From DAIOSQ01 sp036752465 (lineage in GTDB: Bacteria > Pseudomonadota > Gammaproteobacteria > Legionellales > Legionellaceae), in the NCBI GenBank assembly GCA_036752465.1, contig DAIOSQ010000054.1:1-14558 (forward strand): a stretch of DNA of 14,558 bases. The letters are read 5' to 3'. Position numbers and translations under genes: made by a program. Within the stretch, counting starts at the first letter, position 1, and the number at the start of each line of letters is the position of its first letter. Below are positions 6,701 through 12,196 of the stretch, one piece after another. The notes below the pieces were generated by a model. That model searched no databases. It was not told where the DNA came from and was given only the letters and a program-made list of their open reading frames with translations.

Positions 6701-9485
6701 TATGTTCAGCTTTCACCACGTTAGAGGAACCTGTAGTGTCTGATAGTGTGGAGATACTGTCATCGTCATCTTCTGTCCTGGCTGTGCTAGGGTGATGGCC
6801 TATGCCTGCTATGTCTATGTCTGCCAGTGTCATGAAAGTTGGCGACTCGAGGCCTACGCTATTGGCTGCAGGCAGGGGAGTTTTATTGAGCCAAGCGAAA
6901 TATAGTGTTTGTTCTCGTAACCAAGCTTGTTTGGCATCAAATGGCTGCTGTTCATCGTGGACCAATGATTCTGTTGGGTTATGGATAGCAGCAGACGGCC
7001 TTAGAAAAGGCAGTATCGTGTCTAGACCGTCGAGCGCAGAGATCCCTGCTTGGCTAATTTCAGCCAGTAGCGGATGATTGATAACTTCAAGCAAATCAGA
7101 GTAGCAGCTGACACCATCGGTCAAAATTGGCATCAAGGTGCGCCATGCGACTACCCCCCTGCCATATAAATTCCAAGCAGCAGGTTCACCTAAATCGTCT
7201 ACTTTTTCCAGCTCAACCAGACATTTTTGGAAATGATAACACGCATTTAGCATTTTTTTATACACTTGTACGTGTGCTTCGTCTTTATGAAATTGAGTAA
7301 ATGGCAGCATAGGGCATAGCCTATCCACGGAGCTATTTGCACCAAAAATAGCTTCTCTGTCATGGTCGCCGAGTTTAGCCCATATCATCGGATACACATG
7401 GTTTGTTGCGAAGGTCTCAATATTTGTTGAATATTTTAATGCTTTGAGTTTGCCAAACACAGTTTGGTAGTTGATTCCTGTGCCTAAAGCTTGCAGTGGC
7501 TGCGGTTGCGCTGGAAGTTCTACGGGATTTGCTTGCGCTTCAGCGGCCGTGATGCGCCGCTGTTCTGTAACCAATGTCTGTAAATACTCTGTCAGCTGCT
7601 GACCATCGAGTGCTAACTCCTGCGCAAATCTTTTAGCAATTAGTGCTTGTTTAAATTTGTTATCGGCAGTTTGTTGTTTGAGATGCGTGGTCAGTTCATC
7701 TTCGCAGGCTAAGACCTGTTGTAATTGATTGTGATGAGAATTGAGTAAATAAGCAGTGGTGGCAGTGGCCGCAGCTGATATGGTGATGCATGTGCCCATA
7801 GCAAACATCCCGGCGTATGAAGCGGACCAGTCAATACTCATGAGATAGGGGGCAAGTGTGCTTGCCCATGTTGTGATCGTTTGTGTTGTACGGCTGGCAG
7901 CTGTTACCACATCGTCATCAAGACTAGACACAGCTTGCCGCGGCACCAGCGGATCTTGCTGGCTATGATTTAATGCCGCCACGATATCGATATCTAGTTT
8001 TGGATATTTGCGGGCAAACTCAGCCTGGATAGCTTGGTAAGCAGTTTTTAAGGCAATTTTGGCGTTTTCAGGTAAGCGCTGTAGCTGTTTATTGCCAGAT
8101 TGTGCTTGGTAACGCTTAAGGATTGCAAAAAATTCTTGTGCACACTGTTCGCGGTTGTTGGCAGTTGGATCGTCTAGGGTGGCCACATAGCGTGCTAGGC
8201 GGTACTTGTTTAGGTTTTGCAAATATTCTGCTGAATGAACTATCGGTGTCGTGGGTGGGCTGGTTACGTCCGCTGCTGCTGCATCTGCAGAGGTGCTGCT
8301 ACCTTGTGACCTTCTTGGGATGACCCGCTTGAGCGCGTTGCCAAGTGCTTGCCCGGTTGAACGCACAGTTGCGTTAGCGATGGTTGTGATGGGGTTCTGT
8401 AAAGAGTTGGCCAGTTGATGGGTGTTTTGTCGTAACTCTGCGAAGGCATCCAACTTTTGCCTTAGGGCTTGCCGCAGCAGGTGTGCTTGCTGGACAAATG
8501 GAGTCGTCAGAACGCCTGTGGTCAAGCCGAGATTTTCTTCTAATGCTTCAACTTCTGCATGTAATTGTGCTAGCAATTCATTATCTAATGTAGCATAAGC
8601 AAGCTCTGCTTGCTGATGTGTAACCTCGGTCAAAGACGCGGTGGCTTGCATGATTTTATTTATTTCACCATATAGCAAAGGTGCCAATTTACCAAATGGA
8701 CTTATACTGCGCAGCATGGATGTCTCTTGGACGCTATGTAGATGCTGATTGAAACGTCTTTCTAACGTTAAAATCTCATGGCTGTGTGGGTCGAAATCAA
8801 TGTTGGTATCACCGCTCTCCACCAATTCTGTCAGTTCGTTGATAAGGTAGGAGGATAAAACAGTGGCGCGGCTCAAAAATGCCAACCCCCCTTTTTTTTC
8901 CGGCATGAGCAAATTCACCTTGGCCTGATTTTCTGCAATAACTCTGTCTTTTAAAGTTACCGCATCCTGCTTATATTGTGACATGGCTTGCATTTGATCC
9001 TGTAACTGCTCGAACAGCGGGGATATCATCACTTGTATGCCCGCATTGCTATGTCCCAAATTTTGCAATCGCTCGTACACGATCGGCAAATCATTCGTCA
9101 ATAAGCATAACGCATTGGCAATGAGTGCCGGGGTACTGACGTCATCACTGATTTGCAATGCTTCGATGTCTTTGAACGTTTTACTGACAACGGCCAGTGT
9201 TTCTAAGAAATCGTAAATGGTGATGACATTGGCTGGTATGTTGTCTAACAGTGGTTGTGGGACGCCTGAAGACGAAATCTGCCAAGTTGATGATGCTTGT
9301 TTTTTTGCGCGCAAATAGTTGTTGATGTTGCTTTCGGTAAAATATTCGTGGTAAGCAAAACGTTTATCGTTGACTACACTGAGGATGCTAGCGCTTATAC
9401 CATCGCAAACTTCCGGTACCTTGAGCGTGCTTAGCCAGATGCAGTAATCCACTAGGTAATCTTGTCGTATATCTTTGATTCGCAT
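3723..9485 (-). CDS. Giant helical protein, unknown function, candidate secreted effector
   Basis: 1920 residues, not recognised as a named family. Almost all of it reads as amphipathic helix rich in Q, L, A, H and E, with likely coiled-coil stretches (about 280-365, 585-650, 1270-1390 and 1560-1720). A basic, Ser/Ala/Pro-rich linker lies at about 386-417. The only strong hydrophobic segment is 557-582 (YAGMFAMGTCITISAAATAT), which could cross or insert into a membrane. A Ser/Thr/Asp-rich, probably disordered linker (about 898-952, with DDDDSIST) divides the protein. Residues about 1405-1480 look beta-rich and more compact. There is no N-terminal signal peptide and no enzyme motif that I can see. 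The start at 9485 is set by a GAGGAG ribosome binding site 6 bases upstream and by a promoter whose start point (about 9518) lies after the upstream in-frame ATGs at 9539 and 9524. Size, helical make-up and the likely host-associated lineage suggest a type IV (Dot/Icm) effector of the SdhA/SidH style. That is inference only; the C-terminus has just a few acidic residues and is not a convincing E-block signal. Confidence 0.85.
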   Translation of the reverse strand: MRIKDIRQDYLVDYCIWLSTLKVPEVCDGISASILSVVNDKRFAYHEYFTESNINNYLRAKKQASSTWQISSSGVPQPLLDNIPANVITIYDFLETLAVVSKTFKDIEALQISDDVSTPALIANALCLLTNDLPIVYERLQNLGHSNAGIQVMISPLFEQLQDQMQAMSQYKQDAVTLKDRVIAENQAKVNLLMPEKKGGLAFLSRATVLSSYLINELTELVESGDTNIDFDPHSHEILTLERRFNQHLHSVQETSMLRSISPFGKLAPLLYGEINKIMQATASLTEVTHQQAELAYATLDNELLAQLHAEVEALEENLGLTTGVLTTPFVQQAHLLRQALRQKLDAFAELRQNTHQLANSLQNPITTIANATVRSTGQALGNALKRVIPRRSQGSSTSADAAAADVTSPPTTPIVHSAEYLQNLNKYRLARYVATLDDPTANNREQCAQEFFAILKRYQAQSGNKQLQRLPENAKIALKTAYQAIQAEFARKYPKLDIDIVAALNHSQQDPLVPRQAVSSLDDDVVTAASRTTQTITTWASTLAPYLMSIDWSASYAGMFAMGTCITISAAATATTAYLLNSHHNQLQQVLACEDELTTHLKQQTADNKFKQALIAKRFAQELALDGQQLTEYLQTLVTEQRRITAAEAQANPVELPAQPQPLQALGTGINYQTVFGKLKALKYSTNIETFATNHVYPMIWAKLGDHDREAIFGANSSVDRLCPMLPFTQFHKDEAHVQVYKKMLNACYHFQKCLVELEKVDDLGEPAAWNLYGRGVVAWRTLMPILTDGVSCYSDLLEVINHPLLAEISQAGISALDGLDTILPFLRPSAAIHNPTESLVHDEQQPFDAKQAWLREQTLYFAWLNKTPLPAANSVGLESPTFMTLADIDIAGIGHHPSTARTEDDDDSISTLSDTTGSSNVVKAEHSTALNDSDTISTKSKATSASSDNFSVNQLATWIAKSAQIIQSTHQRLLQPAQADATHDELFPDERIEQQTHEAIDKFFKQLQGNVTKLTAQNTQHSAPQSSPLIERLRALATGSEAQPKTGISFAELQQTLQLLDDTYSVFAAQHAETTANFMQHLQFIYDVVTYKLLTQADDLELTLGLRPGTLSHSIQDHIDIFFDKVRSKYTKQGKYTVQAWSDNTLLKMRAERLETRAQQLSTGALEHNNPLIPDAVTDALQTLSSLQNGHFNNWDADFANWETFDSFLNCYQTLQPILCECNPIFDKSLFLRKLHNHRPDLLRTAIKDILTHSNAVIEWHYAQVDKQHRQAQRHNDLAAHIRTTQWNKRIATLTTKTLEQLVHDKFADKLGTYLPLLQQLIVAKQQAVLLSYLQSDRWLDDPLDNYRIDDFLRSLRADFLEQWLTENQQTWGEIIQTLEEANEIDKRYDEQIAMGWHRLADEKSVYRFALKPTTRFFIPEEHVIYLEYDVAQQKLHYTLLDPHHNIVHDVIDADWLTENRIIITAALTQRDIDNVIKSNSDCLLKKMADKGHTVVKNPCLLEKMKYMQTISKNADDLTRLKQSFTTMLEDPNLNTLGKFRQHKTTEHFILWRHREKKLAKYDKLITLFDKLNLLEAYYIAQNPSANSDKIRSIQHLKHQLADENITLQKRLHFLSMELVKDDVYQMLHQTQQSWSTPARMPSLFARKDREHEMLTDIYAELWPGSQLILLLTSMEQQLTRAHPIPGTLEAKKISEVQKLKELLHDEGTTEPQRLRNFFEHLANSACLELFMHHQNSYFGARKNIFNFLTDHHDPEELLIENICPSLNKFFDIVLILNKLEQHCKHQTGEAYAQKQQVIAELKAILIPKTEEPNGSARLSQEARLHHFAKQLSQSHYQVILHSPADNTFLQILKQLLYHVGIWQNQEEKWLESLQHATQALKAGVHKAGVHPNPAASPDDQTNADLAEKNEGPPGGSV
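3807..3836 (-). repeat. 15-bp in-frame tandem duplication
   Basis: Two 15-base units lie head to tail (3807-3821 and 3822-3836), differing at two positions. In the giant protein they encode KAGVHKAGVH (residues 1884-1893), just before the Pro/Gly-rich C-terminus. This looks like a recent slippage duplication that keeps the frame. Confidence 0.8.
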
Positions 9486-9491
9486 ACGCAG

Positions 9492-9497
9492 CTCCTC
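9492..9497 (-). promoter_or_regulatory. Shine-Dalgarno that fixes the giant gene start
   Basis: GAGGAG on the minus strand, separated by 6 bases from the ATG at 9485. It is the best ribosome binding site in the left half of the window and the main reason for dropping the 18 residues upstream. Confidence 0.75.
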
Positions 9498-9524
9498 ACA
9501 CCACCATGCATACCTATAATGCAT

Positions 9525-9553
9525 AGTATATATGCACAATGATTGTATTTCAA
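9525..9553 (-). promoter_or_regulatory. Sigma70 promoter of the giant gene
   Basis: On the minus strand, -35 TTGAAA (9548-9553) and -10 TATACT (9525-9530) each match consensus at five of six positions and are separated by the ideal 17 bases. Transcription should begin near 9518, giving a leader of about 33 bases before the ATG at 9485. No obvious operator or PmrA/CpxR-type direct repeat was picked out. Confidence 0.7.
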
Positions 9554-9599
9554 CATTGCTGGCATAACATATTCAAAATGTTTAGGAGTGGCGGACGTC

Positions 9600-9689
9600 A
9601 TGGCGTGCTTGATTGACAGCAGTTCTATTTTTGATGCTACCGCTAATCTTTTGGAAACATGCTGTGATAGAATAATTTTTGAGTATTAG
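9600..9689 (+). CDS. Possible 29-residue small ORF
   Basis: ATG at 9600, 29 codons and a TAG at 9687-9689, with AGGAG 11 bases before the start. The peptide begins MACLIDSSSIFDATANLLET and is unrecognised. A weak promoter pair (TTGTAT, 16 bases, TAACAT) lies at 9544-9571. It ends 12 bases before the ATG of the decayed gene and is in the same frame, so it could be a leader ORF, the broken 5' end of that gene, or chance. Only the ribosome binding site argues for it. Confidence 0.2.
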   Translation: MACLIDSSSIFDATANLLETCCDRIIFEY

Positions 9690-9701
9690 GGGAAGAGCGT
9701 T

Positions 9702-10008
9702 ATGAATTTAAAATCCAAGTATATGAAAGTCAACAAAAAAAGCCAGGCGTTAGAAGAAAAAATGCAGGCTTGTCATCACGCGGACATTGATGGCACATTA
9801 CCAAGCCGAAGGCGACATCATTGCACGTTGGCTTTAGGAAAACCGAGTTGCTGTTTCTCAGGTTGAGCTTGGCGCGACTCCAGCGGAAGCAGGCTCGTAC
9901 GCTACTTCGTCGACAAGAAGTTTGTGGGAGATGAAGAAACATCGTCCTTTACCATCCGCATCTAGTTTGGATGAGGCACCTCGGCCATCGTACGCAACTA
10001 TCTTCTAG
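9702..10008 (+). pseudogene. Decayed small gene: one frameshift plus one amber codon
   Basis: The ATG at 9702 follows an AGGGGAA ribosome binding site, with TAGAAT (9668-9673) as a possible -10. As it stands, the frame encodes only 54 residues, ending at 9866, and turns Arg/His/Cys-rich after residue 30. The next frame (+1) instead reads sensibly to 10008: MAHYQAEGDIIARWL (from 9790), an amber TAG at 9835-9837, ENRVAVSQVELGATPAEAG, and a C-terminus ending RPSYATIF. Removing one A from the A-run near 9760 and reading the amber as a sense codon would restore a protein of about 101 residues. The hairpin with a T-run directly after 10008 supports that point as the original gene end. No family recognised. 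Alternatives are a real 54-residue peptide, or sequencing errors in an intact gene. Confidence 0.4.
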
Positions 10009-10029
10009 AAATAGTGTATACTATTTTTT
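10009..10029 (+). terminator. AT-rich hairpin with T-run, possible intrinsic terminator
   Basis: AAATAGT (10009-10015), loop GTAT, ACTATTT (10020-10026), then further T to 10029. The stem can extend by two weaker pairs. It begins right after the TAG at 10006-10008 of the decayed gene. The stem has almost no G:C pairs, so it would be a weak terminator. Confidence 0.4.
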
Positions 10030-10033
10030 AAAT

Positions 10034-10062
10034 TTGCGCTTTTTACATGTTATGACTATAAT
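10034..10062 (+). promoter_or_regulatory. Probable promoter of the glutaminase gene
   Basis: A perfect -10 TATAAT (10057-10062) lies 17 bases after TTGCGC (10034-10039), which matches only the TTG half of the -35 consensus. The start point would be near 10069, after the GTG at 10065, which supports beginning the protein at the ATG at 10092. Confidence 0.5.
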
Positions 10063-10091
10063 TTGTGCTTACTTTCTGCACGAGTTTAGTG

Positions 10092-11174
10092 ATGTATAAC
10101 CTAAAAAAAATTAGTATTATCGCTGTTATGGTCGGTTCATGGGGTTTCACTGGCAATGTTTCTGCCTGTCTTGCCGCAGAAGAAATTAATGCCGATTTGC
10201 GCGCTCTATACCAAAAATACCAAACCATCGATGCCGGTCAGAATGCAGATTACATTCCAGAACTTGCTAAAGTGAACCCAAAGCTATTTTCCATTGCTGT
10301 GGTTACGGTACAGGGGGCGGTGTATGAAGTGGGTGATGTTAATCAGGCATTTGCGATAGAATCTATTTCCAAACCATTTGCATATGCACTGGCTTTGCAG
10401 GATTGGGGCGCACAATATGTGAGCCAACATGTTGGACTGAATGCCACCGGCATGCCTTTCAATTCAATTCAAGCGTTACAACAACAGCCGCAGCATTTAC
10501 AGAACCCTCTGGTCAATGCCGGTGCTATCCAAATAACCAGCATGATAAAAGGCAAAGACCAGGCCGACAAGTGGCATAGATTGCTGAATTTTATGAATCG
10601 TTTGAGCGGAAGTTCCTTGGCTGTCAATGAAGTTTTGTTTCGTTCTGAAATGGCGAGCAATCAGCGCAATGAAGAAATAAGCGCATTATTGCAACAGTAT
10701 CACATGCTCAATAGTGAGCCACGGGACGCGGTCAAGCGTTACACCAAAGCTTGCTCTGTGATGGTCACTGCCAGACAATTGGCTTATATGGGGGCAACTC
10801 TGGCCAATGGTGGGGTTAGTCCCTTAACCCATGAGACGCTGATAGCACCATCCCATGTGCAAGCTATGTTGTCGCAAATGGTGACCAATGGCCTGTATGA
10901 GAATAGCGGGGCTTGGTTTTGGTTGGTGGGATTGCCGGCGAAAAGTGGTGTGGGTGGCGCTATTCTTGCGGTGGTTCCGGGTGAAATGGCAATCGTGGCT
11001 TTTTCACCGCCGCTAGATAGTATGGGAAATAGTGTGCGTGCTCAGCGTGTTATCGAAGATTTAGCAAAACAGTGGCGTTTACATCTATTGGCCCCGAAAG
11101 ATGCATACACAGCGCCTCCTAGCCCAGGACACTTAACCACAGTTCAATGTCAAAAGCACGATGAACTGCATTGA
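10092..11174 (+). CDS. glsA: Exported GlsA-type glutaminase, possible lipoprotein
   Basis: Serine-dependent glutaminase of the beta-lactamase-like fold, converting L-glutamine to glutamate and ammonia. All landmark residues are present in order: Ser91 and Lys94 (SISK), Asn142 in NPLVNAGAI, Glu186 and Asn193 (SEMASNQRN), Tyr217 before CSVMVTA, Tyr269, and Ser285 in AKSGVGGA. The residue before the SISK motif is Glu90, where E. coli GlsA has Gln. At 360 residues it exceeds the usual 310 or so because of an N-terminal leader and a short tail. The leader, with KK then a hydrophobic stretch 7-19, looks like a Sec signal, whereas typical bacterial GlsA is cytoplasmic. VSAC (23-26) fits a lipobox, so it may be lipid-anchored at Cys26; simple cleavage near 25-29 is the alternative. 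The ATG at 10092 is chosen over the GTG at 10065 because it puts the leader in standard form and lies after the predicted transcription start. No clear Shine-Dalgarno. It would act on periplasmic or external glutamine (inferred). Confidence 0.92.
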   Translation: MYNLKKISIIAVMVGSWGFTGNVSACLAAEEINADLRALYQKYQTIDAGQNADYIPELAKVNPKLFSIAVVTVQGAVYEVGDVNQAFAIESISKPFAYALALQDWGAQYVSQHVGLNATGMPFNSIQALQQQPQHLQNPLVNAGAIQITSMIKGKDQADKWHRLLNFMNRLSGSSLAVNEVLFRSEMASNQRNEEISALLQQYHMLNSEPRDAVKRYTKACSVMVTARQLAYMGATLANGGVSPLTHETLIAPSHVQAMLSQMVTNGLYENSGAWFWLVGLPAKSGVGGAILAVVPGEMAIVAFSPPLDSMGNSVRAQRVIEDLAKQWRLHLLAPKDAYTAPPSPGHLTTVQCQKHDELH

Positions 11175-11264
11175 GCAAGAAGACTTCGTGGAGAAAAACC
11201 AGTATCTTCAGGTGGAATGGGTATAGTACAATCAGAGTAACGTCGGTCATACATGTGATTGTTT

Positions 11265-11786
11265 ATGTTGGAGTATGCGGATTTCAAAACCAAACTCTAT
11301 CAGCCTCAGGTCGCCAGAGGCATATTTTTGAGTTTGCTGGCACTGGTTTTGCTCCATATGGTCTACCATATGTGGCATACCCCAATGATTACTCCGATGC
11401 CACATCCGCCGGTGGTGTCAGCCGTTAAAGATGACAGGTCTGCTGGTATTGCCAAAGCCTGTAACGAAAACATGTTTGGTGTATATTTACCTAAAAGTTT
11501 GCAGCATGCCACAGTTAAACAGTCAATGTTGAATCTGCACGTCGTAGGTATTATGTATGCTCCGGACGACAACAATTCGCTGGTGATTATCAAATCAAAC
11601 TCTGGCGTTGAGGCATCTTATCACGTCGGTGATCAACTACCGGGAGGCGTGTTGTTAAAAAAGATTGTGAAAGAGGGTGTATTTGTAGAACACAACGGAA
11701 TACTGGAAAGTTTAAGTTTACCGCAAAAACAATTAAATTTTCTGCAACCGGCGCAACCACTGGCAGCTGTTCAGCACGGATCATAG
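11265..11786 (+). CDS. gspC: Type II secretion system protein C, short form without PDZ
   Basis: Inner-membrane component of the type II secretion system that links the inner-membrane platform to the GspD secretin. 173 residues: a short cytoplasmic N-terminus, one TM helix (about 18-37), a Pro-rich linker (about 40-50), then the homology region domain (about 68-158) with its typical elements FGVYLPKS, LNLHVVGIMYAP, SGVEASYHVGDQLPGG and the NGxLExLxLP closing motif. The protein ends just after this domain, so the C-terminal PDZ or coiled coil of other GspC/XcpP proteins is missing. No other gsp gene is in the window, so the rest of the system must lie elsewhere. ATG 11265 is the natural start but has no visible ribosome binding site; a TTG at 11259 would add two residues. 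It lies 90 bases after the glutaminase and 59 before the Sel1 gene. Family call is strong because the homology region is distinctive. Confidence 0.87.
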   Translation: MLEYADFKTKLYQPQVARGIFLSLLALVLLHMVYHMWHTPMITPMPHPPVVSAVKDDRSAGIAKACNENMFGVYLPKSLQHATVKQSMLNLHVVGIMYAPDDNNSLVIIKSNSGVEASYHVGDQLPGGVLLKKIVKEGVFVEHNGILESLSLPQKQLNFLQPAQPLAAVQHGS

Positions 11787-11845
11787 CATGCAGAGGCTGC
11801 CAGCACATACATGCGACGCAGTGACAACAACATAGGAAATAACCA

Positions 11846-12160
11846 ATGGCTTTGAAACAATGGATAGCAATTACGCTTCTTACCGGTTTGTGCTTGGGTT
11901 GTGCAACAAAAAGCAACTTACGTGAGGGCATTGAGAACTTTAAAGCACAAGACTACCGACAAGCATTTGTTCGGTTGAAGCCACAAGCGGAAAAAGGTCA
12001 GCCCGATGCGCAATATGCGGTAGGGTACATGTACTACTATGGGCAGGGTGTGGTCGAAGATCGACAACAAGCATGGTACTGGATTAATCAAGCCGCTACC
12101 GCTGGTCAGCCGGACGCCATCGAAGCCGCAAGCATTTTAAGCAAGAACAACCGTCACTAA
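11846..12160 (+). CDS. Small Sel1-repeat protein, probable lipoprotein
   Basis: 104 residues. The hydrophobic leader (6-18) ends in LCLGC, so Cys19 is the likely lipidation site. The Cys at the -3 position makes the lipobox imperfect. The mature part is short and helical: a TPR-like helix pair (about 27-48) and one clear Sel1 repeat (51-86, with AQYAVGYMYYYGQGV and AWYWINQAA). Sel1 repeats are protein-binding helical hairpins; the partner here is unknown. Start supported by AGGA 8 bases upstream. It lies 59 bases after gspC and 36 before the ABC gene, so co-transcription is likely. A role as accessory or pilotin-like helper of the secretion system is only a guess from position. Confidence 0.8.
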   Translation: MALKQWIAITLLTGLCLGCATKSNLREGIENFKAQDYRQAFVRLKPQAEKGQPDAQYAVGYMYYYGQGVVEDRQQAWYWINQAATAGQPDAIEAASILSKNNRH

Positions 12161-12180
12161 TCAGGGCATATTTCTTGTGC

Positions 12181-12185
12181 AGGAG
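12181..12185 (+). promoter_or_regulatory. Ribosome binding site of the ABC transporter gene
   Basis: AGGAG lies 11 bases before the ATG at 12197, which is followed at once by a second ATG at 12200. The shorter spacing favours 12197. Confidence 0.6.
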
Positions 12186-12196
12186 ATAGCATCCCT

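Larger units (their letters stand above)
9554..10033. other. Divergent intergenic region without an intact gene
   Basis: About 480 bases between the giant gene promoter (minus) and the glutaminase promoter (plus). Apart from the short ORF at 9600-9689, the decayed gene at 9702-10008 and the hairpin after it, I see nothing. There is no tRNA-like fold, transposase fragment or long repeat. The 70-codon minus-strand frame at 9730-9942 is Arg/Cys-rich and lacks support. Confidence 0.5.

Noticed and set aside
9486..9539. Upstream ATGs (9539, 9524) as start of the giant gene
   Set aside because: Both lie at or before the predicted transcription start (about 9518), and the GAGGAG site points to 9485.
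9730..9942. 70-codon minus-strand ORF in the divergent region
   Set aside because: Arg/Cys-rich, no ribosome binding site; the opposite strand gives a more sensible, if broken, reading.
11222..11231. TATAGT/TACAAT as promoter of gspC
   Set aside because: No acceptable -35 at 16-18 bases from either box; read-through from the glutaminase gene cannot be excluded.
11171..11428. 85-codon plus-strand ORF overlapping gspC
   Set aside because: It is out of frame with gspC, which has clear family motifs; the peptide looks like a shifted reading of it.
11590..11931. 113-codon minus-strand ORF across gspC and the Sel1 gene
   Set aside because: Antisense to two convincing genes, Cys/His-rich and unlike any family.
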